This document shows, one piece after another, positions 10,227 through 20,690 of a DNA stretch of 64,000 nucleotides (its first letter is position 1; the number at the start of each line of letters is the position of its first letter). Under the pieces are notes generated by a model, which saw nothing but the letters and a program-made list of their open reading frames with translations, made no database searches and had not been told where the DNA came from. The stretch is from CAVTLG01 sp963802635 (lineage in GTDB: Bacteria > Chloroflexota > Ktedonobacteria > Ktedonobacterales > Ktedonobacteraceae). The stretch lies in contig CAWDJJ010000002.1 of NCBI GenBank assembly GCA_963802635.1, positions 930,001 to 994,000 on the forward strand, given 5' to 3'. The position numbers were made by a program, and so were the translations under genes.

Positions 10227-10348
10227 CTTGTCACTCTCCTCTCTCCTATTGAGAATGTGCAGTCCTTGCCAGACTTTATCATATCATCAAAGTCGAGAGA
10301 AGATTTTACCCCAAGTGTTGCTCGTTGAGCAAGACCCTCTATTGCATG

Positions 10349-11413
10349 CTACTGGACAAGCGGCATCAATGCGTGTGCGCTGGACATACCCAGGAAGAGC
10401 ACGGCAGCCAGACCAAAGTACAACACGGTCAAAGCGATGCGCGTTCCAACCGGCACAGTATAGTAGGCACGTGATGCTGGAGTAGAGGGAGCCAGTCCGC
10501 GAGACCACAATTGCGTGGCGGCCAGCACGACGAAGAAGAGCAACCAGATCGAAAAGTTTCCCGTAAACCACGACCAGATCTGGTATCCCAGCAGCAACAA
10601 AAAGCCTACGATCCAGATACGTCTGTCAATCGCGGCCAGCACGCGACCACCATCAAACGGTACAATCGGGATCAAATTGAACAGGTTGAGAAAGAAGCCA
10701 AAGTAGGCCAATGGTGCCCATATACTGGGCATATTCTGGTGCATTTGCGCTATCAATAAACACACAGACGAGGCGATAGTCCCGGCTATCGGACCGGCAA
10801 TGCCGACTTCTGCTTCATCTTTTGCGTTCTGCGGCATCTGGCGCATAGATACGGCAGCCCCTAAAAACGGGATGAAGACCATACCACCTACGGGTAGGCC
10901 CTTCAGTTTCATCACGACCGCGTGCCCCAGCTCATGGATAAAGAGCAGAGCTACCAGGCCAACGGCAAAGGCCCAACCAAACAAGAGCGAATAGACGATG
11001 ACGGAGAGTAACGCTGAAAAGCCGAGTACGCCGAATTTGAGCAGAAAAGAGAACTTTGCCAGAAAGCCTCCAACCATCACGGCAATACCACCGAGGCCCG
11101 CTACTTTCTTACGCTTCCCGCCTTCTGCGCTGCCATTTTTTGCGGCCTCGCGTTGTGTGGCTCCCACATCCTTTGTATACCCCTCCAGGTTCTGTGGTCC
11201 ACGATACGCCTGCACCTGCTCAACGTCGGCAGTGCTCACTGGTACTGCGCTATAGCCAGCGTAATCGAGCTTCGTGTCATAGCGCTCCGCATGCTGAGCA
11301 GACTGCGCCTGTTCATCCGGCTGCTGATAAAACTGGGGGTGAGCATAATCAATTTCCTGTGAAGGAACACTATATTCGCGATATTCAGAAAAATCATCGG
11401 GCTTGCTATACAC
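10349..11413 (-). CDS. M50-family membrane metalloprotease (site-2 protease type)
   Basis: 354-aa polytopic protein with a ~95-residue cytoplasm-like, Gln/Tyr-rich N-terminal tail. It is followed by transmembrane segments carrying the zinc motif HELGH in LLFIHELGHAVVMKLKG and the second motif NLIPIVPFDGGRVL, the standard M50 signature pair. It should act inside the membrane. The start is a GTG at 11413. A diverged fragment of its 3' end lies at 6307-6537. It is transcribed in the same direction as cinA, about 80 bp downstream of it. Confidence 0.8.
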   Translation of the reverse strand: MYSKPDDFSEYREYSVPSQEIDYAHPQFYQQPDEQAQSAQHAERYDTKLDYAGYSAVPVSTADVEQVQAYRGPQNLEGYTKDVGATQREAAKNGSAEGGKRKKVAGLGGIAVMVGGFLAKFSFLLKFGVLGFSALLSVIVYSLLFGWAFAVGLVALLFIHELGHAVVMKLKGLPVGGMVFIPFLGAAVSMRQMPQNAKDEAEVGIAGPIAGTIASSVCLLIAQMHQNMPSIWAPLAYFGFFLNLFNLIPIVPFDGGRVLAAIDRRIWIVGFLLLLGYQIWSWFTGNFSIWLLFFVVLAATQLWSRGLAPSTPASRAYYTVPVGTRIALTVLYFGLAAVLFLGMSSAHALMPLVQ

Positions 11414-11482
11414 AATATGCCTCGATTCTGAGATTTACAACAAGTTATCTTCTGCATTTTACCACACATTTGACAAAACATG

Positions 11483-11520
11483 CATCGTAACGAGAGTTAC
11501 GTTTCTGAATGCTTATGGGT
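11483..11520. repeat. Half copy of dispersed palindromic repeat at the cinA 3' end
   Basis: The sequence contains GTAAC-GAGA-GTTAC and continues TTTCTGAATGCTTATGGGT, shared with 63677-63712. The last ten or so codons and the stop of cinA lie inside it, so the element has supplied the protein's C-terminus. The left half of the full element is missing. Confidence 0.6.
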
Positions 11521-12759
11521 ATTAGGCGTCACCGTGCCCTCCAAATAGCGTCTGAGCAGATTGAGCGCAGACAGGACTGCATGGCGTTTGTTATCCTCGC
11601 GACTACCACGCCAGCCAGGTCCCATCGCGGTGACGACCCCTTCAGGCCCTTCAACGGCAATATGCACGGTCCCGACCGCTTTATCTTCCTGTTTATCCGG
11701 TCCCGCTACCCCGGTGATTCCGATAGCAAAGTCGGTCCCAAGGCGCTCGCGTATGGCATGGGCCATAGCCCGCGCAGTCTCTTCACTCACGGCCCCATAG
11801 CGCTCCAGGATCTCACGCGGCACCCCCATGCGCGCTTTGAGATCGCTGCTATAGGCCACGATACCACCAATAAAATGCTTTGAACTGCTACTAAAATCGG
11901 TGATCGTGCTTGCCAATGCACCACCTGTCAGGGACTCCATGACTCCCAACGTCTGATTGCGCATTTGCAATTGCTTGCCAATAACGCCTGCTAGCGTATC
12001 TTTCTCAATCCCAAACACATGATAGCCCAGCACCGCGCGTGCGCGCTCTTCCATCTCGGCAACCAACTGTACGGCCTGTTCTCGCGTCTCTGCTTTCGCC
12101 GTTACTCTCACATCGACGGCATCAGACTTCGCATACGTCGCCAGCGTAGGATTGCTGGCATGGATCAAATCGCCCAACCGCTCCTCAACAGTCGACTCGC
12201 CCAGGCCGTACACACGCAAAATACGCGTGAAGATCAGACCACCAGTGTAGGCGCTGAGCCGAGGCACAACCTCTTCTTCCCACATACGATACATCTCTTT
12301 GGGCACACCAGGCATAGCTACAATAATATGTCCATCTCTCTCAACCCACCAGCCGGGAGCACTGCCTACGGGATTCGCAATACTCTGCGCCGAGGGGATC
12401 AGCGTGGCCTGCTTGAGATTTCTTTCTGGCATCACCGTTGTCAGATGTACAAACTTGGCGCGCAAGTTTGCCTCCAACTGCGCATCAATCTCCATCGTCT
12501 CACCCAGTAGAGCACTGATTGACTCACGCGTCAGATCATCCTCGGTCGGCCCTAATCCTCCCGTCATGATCACAAGGTCTGAGCGTTGCCAGGCACGCTG
12601 TAACGTCTCCACGACACGCCCGTGGTTGTCTCCCACCTGTGACGCAAAATAGAGATCAATGCCCAATGCCGCCAGGCTTTGGGCGATATAGGTAGCGTTC
12701 GTGTCGGTAATGTGACCAAGCAACAGTTCAGTCCCACACGAGATGATTTCAGCGCGCAT
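11497..12759 (-). CDS. cinA: CinA-family nicotinamide-nucleotide amidohydrolase
   Basis: 420-aa protein with an N-terminal MoCF/COG1058 domain (AEIISCGTELLLGHITDTNA, GGLGPTEDDLTRE) and a C-terminal CinA deamidase domain (LGVMESLTGGALASTITDFS, FAIGITGVAGPDK). CinA hydrolyses NMN to nicotinate mononucleotide in pyridine-nucleotide recycling. The start at 12759 is preferred over 12798 because GGAGGA sits 4-9 bp upstream. The final residues NTHKHSET are encoded by a dispersed repeat and look unlike the family. Confidence 0.88.
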   Translation of the reverse strand: MRAEIISCGTELLLGHITDTNATYIAQSLAALGIDLYFASQVGDNHGRVVETLQRAWQRSDLVIMTGGLGPTEDDLTRESISALLGETMEIDAQLEANLRAKFVHLTTVMPERNLKQATLIPSAQSIANPVGSAPGWWVERDGHIIVAMPGVPKEMYRMWEEEVVPRLSAYTGGLIFTRILRVYGLGESTVEERLGDLIHASNPTLATYAKSDAVDVRVTAKAETREQAVQLVAEMEERARAVLGYHVFGIEKDTLAGVIGKQLQMRNQTLGVMESLTGGALASTITDFSSSSKHFIGGIVAYSSDLKARMGVPREILERYGAVSEETARAMAHAIRERLGTDFAIGITGVAGPDKQEDKAVGTVHIAVEGPEGVVTAMGPGWRGSREDNKRHAVLSALNLLRRYLEGTVTPNTHKHSET

Positions 12760-12872
12760 ACATCCTCCTGCAACGAGTATCCACAATGGGCACTCCACTC
12801 TTTTTTCGCGTCAATCCCGGTTAGCATTAACCGATCATTACCCGTAAGCATATCATATCACACTGTGGTTAC

Positions 12873-12919
12873 TATCAACATATTGTGGCAATGGCGGAAT
12901 AAATATCAATATGTTGTGG
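12873..12919. promoter_or_regulatory. Two tandem NrdR-like boxes upstream of nrdJ
   Basis: TATCAACATATTGTGG (12873-12888) and TATCAATATGTTGTGG (12904-12919) are near-identical imperfect palindromes exactly 31 bp apart, about three helical turns. Tandem boxes with this spacing upstream of ribonucleotide reductase genes are the hallmark of the ATP/dATP-sensing repressor NrdR. The exact consensus in this phylum is not known to me. Confidence 0.6.
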
Positions 12920-13061
12920 CAAAAGCCTTGTTTTTGGCGCTCGTTGCGGGTATACTGAGTGTCGGAAGTCAAAAAACGACCGCTATTTCAATGGCCCACC
13001 CTGGCAATAGACGTCAGAAAAGAACTCTATCTCTATGGTTAAGACAAAGGAGCAATCAAGG

Positions 13062-16000
13062 ATGTTAGAACAGACAAATCATTCTGGCGAAGGTCAGAAT
13101 GACGCTGACACTAAAAATATGACACACTTGGAAGGTATTCGTCAAAAGGTTTTCATGGATCGCTACTCCCTCAAAGACGCGCGTGGCAATCCTCTGGAGT
13201 TTTATCCCGAACAGTTGTGGGCACGCGTGGCACGCGGTATCGCAGCAGTGGAAAAGACCGACGAAAAGCGAGCTGAGTGGGAAAAGCTTTTTTATGAGGC
13301 GCTGCGAGATTTTCAGTTTGTACCAGGAGGGCGTATATTAGCTGGCGCAGGGACAGGGCATCAGGTCACATATTACAACTGTATGCCGCCTGACCAGGAA
13401 GTATTGACAGCAGAAGGCTACCGACCAATTGCCCAAATCAAGATTGGCGATCTTGTAGCGACACATCGCAACCGTCTGCGGCCAGTATTACATAAGTTTG
13501 AGCGTGAGACTGCCAGAAACGCTCTACATCATTCGCTCGAAGAATATAGGTAGTGATGATTTGCGCGTGACAGGCAACCACAAAGTATACATTGTTCGTT
13601 CAGAGTGGGTGAATGAATATAAGTTGGGTGATGAGCTGCGTTTGCAGCATGAGCCAGATTGGATTCCTGCTAAAGAAATTAAACCCGGTGATTATGTTGC
13701 CGCTATATATGGTGGCACCGATTTGAAATACTATTTTGAGTACGATAACCTCAAATGGGTACGAGTTGATGAAATTGCCGTTGAAGATTATGCTGGCATC
13801 GTGCTAGATATCGAGGTTGAGGAAGATCACTCATTCATTTCAGCTGGTATTGTCGTATCAAATTGTTTTGTGATCCCCAGCCCGGAAGACAGCCGCCAGG
13901 GTATTCTCGATAATCTCAAAGTCATGACCGAAATCATGGCGCGTGGCGGCGGCGTAGGTATTAACCTTTCCACGTTACGACCCCGTGGCTCCTATATTAA
14001 AACCGTCAATGGCACTGCCTCTGGCCCCTGCTCCTGGGCACAATTGTATTCAGTAGCGACAGGAGACGTCATACAGCAAGGTGGCTGCTTCGGTCCAGAT
14101 GAACGCATCGCAACCAACAAAGGTCTCATTCCTGCGCAAGAACTGGCAGACCGTCTGGATAGCGGGGAAGCTATTCAAGCCCAAACACATAAGGGATTGC
14201 GGCCCTTTACCTCTGTCTTCCGCAATGGCACCAAAGATCTCTACGAAGTGACCACCAGTCGTGGCTACCGCGTACGCGTCACCCTGGATCATAAAATGGG
14301 CGTCCTCCACAATGGCGAGATTATCACCGTGCCACTGCGCGAACTCACAGAGGGCGATGAAATCCTACAGCTACTCGGCGAGAGCACGAAAAACGCAGCA
14401 GAACTAGTTCCGCTTACCGCCAGCCCCTACGTCCGCTCCAAAATGAGCACAACGCTCAATGAGAACATGCAGTTCCCCACCCATCTCACATCCGAACTCG
14501 CCTACTTGCTCGGCTATCTCTATGGTGACGGCTACGCAATACATGGCAAGAAAGTTACCAGGCAAGACGATAAAGGCATCTCGTTAGCAGTAGCGAATAA
14601 CCAGCCCGAAGCACAGCAATGCCTGATAGCACTCATACAGGACCTGTTCGGACTTGAGCCAATCGTCATACCTGACGACGGTGCATATACAAACGTGAAA
14701 GTCTATTCACGTTCGCTGGTAGAATGGTTGGAAGAAAACGGTCTGCTCAAGCAACATGTGGAGACTGTACGTGTCCCCGAAGCCATCTTTAGATCTCCCT
14801 TCGATGTCGTCAGTGCTTTTATTGGCGGCTATTTCGAGGCCAATGGCTGTGATCAGGACAAAAAGGGCGGTTATGGTGTTAATAGCGTGAGCTACGAGAT
14901 GCTGCAAGATGTGCAACTGCTCCTGCTCAACAACGGCATCATCTCACATATCGCGATGCAAGGCCGCCCATCGTCAGGTTGGCGCACCACCTACCGCCTT
15001 ATCGTCACAGGCGCACAATTCAAAGCGCGCTTCAGCAAATTTATGATCGGCTACAAAGATAAACAACGCACTGGCTATCGCAGTCATCATAGCAATTATC
15101 CAAGGGAGCGCTTCAGCAAATTTGTGATCGGCTACAAAGACAAGCAACTCGTTGGCTATCGTAGCCAGCGCAGCAATTATCCAATCGAAGTCTGGGATAA
15201 ACTGGGTATTCCTGGTCGCTTCTATCAAGGACTCTTTGACACAACCAAGGAGAGGGTGTCACACTACGCGCTCACACGTGTTCGCGAACGCGTCCTCGCA
15301 GCAGGTGGCGCAGCCATGGTAGAGCGCCTCGACGCACTGCTCGGCGTGTTACCAGATGCCATTATCTCTATCAATCCACTCGGCCCTTCAGAGGTATACG
15401 ACTTTGAGGTAGACGACGTGCATCTCTTAGCAGGAGGTGGTCTCTATACATCAAATAGTAGGCGTGGTGCGTTAATGCTTATGTTGGATGATACGCATCC
15501 TGACATAGAAGAGTTTATCACGGTAAAACGTACAGCAGGCAAAATTGAGCATGCTAATCTCTCCGTGTGCGTCTCAGATGCCTTCATGCAAGCGGTCAAG
15601 GACGACGCAGAGTGGCCTCTAAGCTGGCAAGGCGAGGTCAAGAAGGTCATTCGCGCACGCGCCCTCTGGGATCTGATCTGCAATTCTGCCTGGACATCGG
15701 CTGAACCCGGCGTCGTGTTTATGGATCGCTACAATACCGAGTCTAATACCTGGTACTATGAAAACATCCGCTGTGTAAATCCATGCGTGACTGGTGATAC
15801 CCTCATCTACACCGACAAAGGATTGCTACCTGCCAGTGAACTAGCAGAACGAGGCACGCCTGTTACTGTCGTCTCACCTGACCAGGATGGCGTGTCACTG
15901 CGGCAAGCAAGCCATGTCTTCCCAACCGGGGTAAAGCCGGTCTACCGACTTCAGACAACCGAGGGCTATACGGTACGGCTGACGAAGGATCATAAAGTTC

Positions 16001-18363
16001 TCACGAGCAAGGGTTGGCAAGAAGCTGGCGAACTTATTGCAGGCGACAAAATTGTCTTGCTGAACGGCGAAGGTGGCTTTGGTGATAGCGGCAACGCCGA
16101 TCTGGGTAGAGTACTTGGCTGGCTCGTCGGCGACGGATATCTCAATACCAGACGCGAAGGAGCTGTAACGTTATCATTTTTTGGTAGTAAACAGGCTATC
16201 GCGCCAAATTTTGCCGAAGCAGCCAATCGCCTTGTTGCTGCTCCTGAAGGCGAGCGACAATACCAGATTGGTATACAACAAATTAAAGATAGGGATGAAA
16301 CACGCATTGAGTCAGTGCAGTTAATGCGTTTTATAGATCATGAATTGATTGCTGATAAGTTGCAAGTACCACCTTCGGTATTTCGTGGCTCGCATGAAAT
16401 GCAAAAAGGGTTTTTGGCGGCACTCTTCACTGCTGACGGCTCCGTACAGGGTAGCATCGAAAAAGGCGTATCGGTGCGTCTGACATCAATTAGTCAGCAA
16501 TTGCTTGAAGGCGTGCAACAGTTACTGCTGAATTTTGGCATAACTTCTTGTCTCTACAAAAATAGGCGCGAAGCTGGTCCACGTGATTTGCCAGATGGGA
16601 AGGGTGATTATGCATCCTACAATTGCCAGGCGTACCACGACCTCATCCTCTCAAAAGGCAATCTGTTGCACTTCGCACGACAAATTGGCTTCCTGACCGC
16701 TGAAAAACAGAGCAAACTCGAAGGCTTTCTTGCCGATTATAAACGTGGACCATATCAGGTGAGCTTCCTAGCAACCTTCGAGAGCCTGATAGCAGATGGC
16801 GAAGAGATGGTCTACGATCTCACAGAACCAGTAGCGCATTTATTCGTCGGCAATGGTCTTACTTTACATAACTGTGGAGAACAGGGATTACCGGCATATG
16901 GAGTTTGTAATTTAGGGGCAATTAATCTTTCCTCATTTGTGCATAAAGGCGAGATGGATTGGCAGCGTCTGGCCGAAGTTAGCAAAATTGCCATGCGCTT
17001 CCTGGACAATGTGGTCGATGCTAATGAGTACTTCATTGATGAGAATCGCGAGGCTCAATTGGGTACGCGCCGAACCGGTCTGGGGACGATGGGACTCGCC
17101 GACGCTCTGATCAAGATGAAGATCGCCTATGGCAGCGAGGAATCCTTGCCGATCATTGAGCGCATCTACGCCACGATCCGCAACTCCGCCTATGAGGCTT
17201 CTTCTGACCATGCTGTCGAAAAAGGGGTATTCCCACACTTTGACCGCGATAAGTACCTGCAAGGGAGATTCATCCAGCGCCTGCCCGCTACCATCCAGGA
17301 GAAGATTAAGCAACAGGGTATTCGCAACGCGGTCTTGCTGACACAGGCACCAACCGGGACTACCAGCCTGTTATCAGGCGTGAGTTCCGGCATCGAGCCG
17401 GTCTACGACTTTGCTATGATCCGCCGCGACCGCACGGGTGAGCATATTATGTACCATCCATTGCTCCAGGAGTGGCGCGACACCCATCCCAATGAAGCAA
17501 CGCCCAACTACTTCGTCTCATCCAAGGATCTGACTCCGGAAGAACATGTACGCGTGCAGGCCATGATCCAACGCTACACCGACTCTAGCATCAGTAAGAC
17601 GGTCAACGCACCAAACCACCATACGGTGGCAGAGGTGGACACGCTGTATCGCTTGGCCTATGAGACCGGTTGCAAAGGCGTAACTTATTATCGCGATGGC
17701 TCGCGAGATGCAGTGCTGACACGCGTCGAAGATGAGAAGAAAGCCGCGCAACCGGCAGAACCACAGGTACCCATGCTCGAACCAGTCACCTCGATTCAGC
17801 AGGGTATCAAGCAGCGTCCTGCCGTGCTGGATGGCTATACACGCCAGGTAAGCGCTCCCGAGGGCAAAGTCAACATTACGATTAATAGCGACGAACAGGG
17901 ACCATTTGAGTTGTTTATCAACGTTGGCAAGGCTGGTAGCGATATTGCCGCGCTCTCAGAGGCTTTAGGACGCTTGATCTCTATCAACTTGCAATTGCTC
18001 AGTCCGCTATCACAGACCGACCGCGCGCAAGAGATCACCCATCAATTGCGTGGCATCGGTGGGAGCCGCTCGGTTGGCTTTGGTCCGCAGCAGGTGCGCT
18101 CATTGCCTGACGCGGTCGCGCGCGCCCTGGAACTGCATATGGAGTCATTGCAGAAGGCGCTCGAGGCTGGCGAAAACGGTCCTGCTGCAAACGCGACGAG
18201 CAATCACCACAATGGTCACGAAGAGCACAGCGGCTCAACGACACCAACGAAATTGGGGCAATTGAAGGTGACAGGCAATCTCTGTCCAGAATGCGGTTGC
18301 AACACGATGGTCTACGAGGAAGGCTGTCGCAAGTGCTACAGTTGCGGGCATAGCGAATGTTAA
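13062..18363 (+). CDS. nrdJ: Adenosylcobalamin-dependent (class II) ribonucleotide reductase with three inteins
   Basis: Reduces ribonucleotides to deoxyribonucleotides using B12. Host segments include VPGGRILAGAGTGHQVTYYN, CFVIPSPEDSRQGILDNLK, GEQGLPAYGVCNLGAINLS and LTQAPTGTTSLLSGVSSGIE. The C-terminus carries a four-Cys zinc ribbon (CPECGCNTM...CRKCYSCG). The full reading is about 1766 aa; removing inteins of 161, 457 and 363 residues leaves about 785 aa, normal for NrdJ. The start at 13062 follows AAAGGA by 10 bp. One extra base near 13515, inside intein 1, breaks the frame, so as written no full protein is made. Because this enzyme is normally essential, a sequence error is likely. Regulation by NrdR is suggested by the boxes upstream. 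Confidence 0.92.
13380..13863 (+). other. Intein 1 in NrdJ (mini-intein, no homing endonuclease)
   Basis: Begins with Cys after VTYYN and ends ...GIVVSN before the +1 residue Cys of CFVIPSP. Block A is CMPPDQEVLTAEGY, block B contains DDLRVTGNHKVYI, block F is VLDIEVEEDHSFISAG. At ~161 residues there is no room for a LAGLIDADG domain. The frame breaks near 13515 (...KFERET / ETLYIIRS...), fixed by removing one base. Confidence 0.82.
14086..15456 (+). other. Intein 2 in NrdJ with LAGLIDADG endonuclease
   Basis: 457 residues inserted after DVIQQGG: Cys1 opens CFGPDERIATNKGL, and it ends LLAGGGLYTSN before Ser of SRRGALM. Splicing block B is RVTLDHKMGVLH. The two dodecapeptide motifs LLGYLYGDGYAI and FIGGYFEANGC mark a LAGLIDADG homing endonuclease. 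The acidic residue in the second motif is Glu (YFEANG), within the range seen in the family. It contains a tandem 27-residue duplication. Confidence 0.85.
15028..15189 (+). repeat. Tandem 81-bp duplication inside intein 2
   Basis: Two 27-codon units, 15028-15108 and 15109-15189, both read RFSKF-[MV]-IGYKDKQ..GYRS..SNYP. The copies differ at several codons, so the duplication is not fresh. It keeps the frame and lies between the endonuclease and the C-terminal splicing block. Confidence 0.75.
15784..16872 (+). other. Intein 3 in NrdJ with LAGLIDADG endonuclease
   Basis: 363 residues inserted after YENIRCVNP: Cys1 opens CVTGDTLIYTDKGLLPA, and it ends HLFVGNGLTLHN before Cys of CGEQGLPAYG. Block B is VRLTKDHKVLTSKGW. 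Dodecapeptides VLGWLVGDGYL and FLAALFTADGSV are both present, so the endonuclease looks complete. Confidence 0.87.
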
Positions 18364-18423
18364 TATCAGCATAACTGGAACGTCCTGCTGAGTTGCTTCA
18401 CGTTGATTACAACCGCGCTTCTC

Positions 18424-18459
18424 CTCCCAGGGAAAACACACATGCGTCTTCCCTGGGAG
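18424..18459 (+). terminator. Strong hairpin after nrdJ
   Basis: CTCCCAGGGAA (18424-18434) pairs perfectly with TTCCCTGGGAG (18449-18459), an 11-bp stem with a 14-nt loop, 60 bp after the nrdJ stop. There is no clear U run after it, so termination is likely but not certain. Confidence 0.5.
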
Positions 18460-18556
18460 ATACGAAAAGCCCTGTCTTCAACTTACCCACGTGTGATATA
18501 CTCACAGCAGACCAAGACTAACAAACGACGATGCGCAAAAAGGGCAAATAACCAGG

Positions 18557-19993
18557 ATGATCACCCAGATTGAAATAGACGGATTTAAAACTTTCCTTGA
18601 CTTCAAAGTCGAGTTAGCCCCATTTCAAGTTCTCGTCGGCTCCAATGCTTCAGGTAAAAGCAACCTTTTCGATGCCTTGTACCTCTTATCACGATTAGCT
18701 GAAATCGATATACGTTCTGCATTTCAAGACTTACGCGGCTCAGCAGACGAACAATTTACCCTGTTCCCTAATGGACAGCGCTCTGACCGTATCCGTTTCG
18801 CAGTGGAGCTGTTGGTGGACCGCAAGGTCCAAGATGAGTTAGGCCAAAAAGCCGAACTCAACTATACCAGGATGCGCTATGAGCTTACCATAGCGTTCAG
18901 AGTAGATACATATGGCTTGGAACGGCCATATGTTCTGCACGAGTCATTGCACTCTATTCAGCCAGACACAGATCAATGGTGTAAAAGACACAGCCTTTCG
19001 GCCCAAAATGGCTGGCTACCAACTCCTACTCCTGGACAAAAAACTTTCATCGATACGCAGCTAGAAAGAGGTCGTATCGCTACATCAGTTACGCCTGTAG
19101 CAACGGCCTTAACAGAATATGCCATGATTTCCCTCTACCCCGATGATGGTCAGAGTAATCTTAAAAAATTCTATGCAGATGAAGTTCAACGTACAATTTT
19201 AAGTAGAACAGATGAAGTAGATTATCCTCATGTTTTTGCCACTCGTGAAGAACTACGTTCTTTGAAGTTTCTCCATTTGTATCCTGAAGAACTGCGACAC
19301 TCAAGCTCGATCAAAGCACCAACTTCTCTCTCCTCGGAGGGAAAAAATCTTGCGGCGATGCTTGCACGCATGCTGACCGAAGATAGATTGACGTTGACGG
19401 ACGTTTCTCGAGATCTGGCGGACCTCGTACCTGACGTGGTTGGGATTGACCTTAAGAAAGATGCCCAGGAGAATAAGTACACCGTTTGGGTACAGTTTGA
19501 GGATGAGCGTACATTTCCAGCTTCAGTCCTCTCAGATGGCACATTGCTACTCCTGGCGCTGGCTGCTCTTAAGAACGATCCGCAATTTCGAGGAGTTCTT
19601 TGTTTAGAGGAGCCAGAAAACTCTGTTCATCCTTTCTATCTTAAGAAGATCGCCCATATCCTGCGAGGTATGGCTACTGACTTCACGGATCTCGGGCAAG
19701 CACATGAATCTTTGCGCCAGGTAATTGTTACCACTCACTCACCAGTTTTCATTAGCCAGGAAGATGCGGTAGACTCCTTACTCTTCACTTTTATGGCAAC
19801 CAGAGTCATACCGAAAAAATATGCCTTGCAAATCACCCAGATGACCTCGGTAGCCACACCAGATATCCCGGATTCGTTGTCTGGAGCCAGGGATGCAGCG
19901 GCTGAAACCTATGCAAGCCACCAGATCGAAAAGTATCTCGATAGTCATGATCTGGATAGTGCTCGTGAAAAGCTGGGAAAGAATAGTCTGTAA
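18557..19993 (+). CDS. AAA_21/OLD-like ABC-type ATPase of a two-gene putative defence module
   Basis: 478-aa SMC/RecF-like ATPase. Walker A is GSNASGKSN (residues 28-36), an ABC-signature-like segment LSDGTLLLLAL is near 327, Walker B is VLCLEEPEN near 350, and the H-loop is VTTHSP near 392. There is no TOPRIM domain in the chain. The stop overlaps the start of the next gene (TAATG), and that gene encodes a TOPRIM-like fragment. ATPase-TOPRIM pairs such as PARIS (AriA/AriB), RloA/RloB and AbiL-type loci act in phage defence. The exact type cannot be assigned by eye. Confidence 0.7.
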   Translation: MITQIEIDGFKTFLDFKVELAPFQVLVGSNASGKSNLFDALYLLSRLAEIDIRSAFQDLRGSADEQFTLFPNGQRSDRIRFAVELLVDRKVQDELGQKAELNYTRMRYELTIAFRVDTYGLERPYVLHESLHSIQPDTDQWCKRHSLSAQNGWLPTPTPGQKTFIDTQLERGRIATSVTPVATALTEYAMISLYPDDGQSNLKKFYADEVQRTILSRTDEVDYPHVFATREELRSLKFLHLYPEELRHSSSIKAPTSLSSEGKNLAAMLARMLTEDRLTLTDVSRDLADLVPDVVGIDLKKDAQENKYTVWVQFEDERTFPASVLSDGTLLLLALAALKNDPQFRGVLCLEEPENSVHPFYLKKIAHILRGMATDFTDLGQAHESLRQVIVTTHSPVFISQEDAVDSLLFTFMATRVIPKKYALQITQMTSVATPDIPDSLSGARDAAAETYASHQIEKYLDSHDLDSAREKLGKNSL

Positions 19994-20657
19994 TGAAAAA
20001 TGTAGCCATGGCATTGTATGCCGAAGGCCCTACCGATCAACTTTTCTTGCCGGAAGTGATCCGCAGGACGGCAAAGCAAAACCTTAACCAGAGTAATCAG
20101 CAATATATCGATGTGAAACCTGTTGATTCTATCAGCTTCAGTAAGATTGGCATGAAGCAAAATGGATGCATTTTACAAGCGGCACGTCGTGCAGCGAGCT
20201 ACAATATTTTAATCGTCCATGCAGACGCCGACTAGCGCACTGCAGATAGAGCATTAAGAGAGCGTTTTGATCCAGGATATTTGCTTGTCCAGCAAGCGAA
20301 AGAGGATGTCTGCCGTTGCGTCCTACCCATTGTCCCGATACAAATGACCGAAGCCTGGATGCCTCGCCGACCCTGAAGCATTGAGAGCAGCATTGGGAAT
20401 ATCCAAGAATGCACAACTTAGTCTGCCATCGAAGGCGAAACTCGTTGAGACTCGATTCTGACCCCAAACAGACGCTTAAGATGATTATCGGCAAAGCAAA
20501 TACTCATCGTTCTCGGCAACGGCATCTGGAAATCAATTCACTTTATGCGCTTTTAGGACGTACAGTAGACTTATCATGCCTTAGAGGTGTTCCCGTCTAC
20601 CAGCGCTTCGTGGGTGATCTCGTAAACGCGTTTAGGACTATCAATCTGATCAATTAA
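19993..20657 (+). pseudogene. Decayed DUF4276-like TOPRIM partner of the AAA ATPase
   Basis: Reads AMALYAEGPTDQLFLPEV at the N-terminus and ILIVHADAD at about residue 75, the Glu and Asp-x-Asp motifs of TOPRIM-like DUF4276/RloB proteins. A TAG follows at 20236. Beyond it the frame continues sensibly (ALRERFDPGYLL, CVLPIVPIQMTEAWM), then shifts by one base near 20362 (to LADPEALRAALG) and again near 20457 (to DPKQTLKMIIGKA). Each shift is fixed by removing one base. With a nonsense codon as well, this copy is more likely truly dead than simply mis-sequenced. It is coupled to the ATPase gene by TAATG. Confidence 0.68.
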
Positions 20658-20690
20658 GCTGTATAATTTACCCCCACACCCATAATCGCA

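Noticed and set aside
12990..13061. Cobalamin riboswitch before the B12-dependent nrdJ
   Set aside because: The leader is under 150 nt and has no B12-box-like sequence; only NrdR-type boxes are visible.
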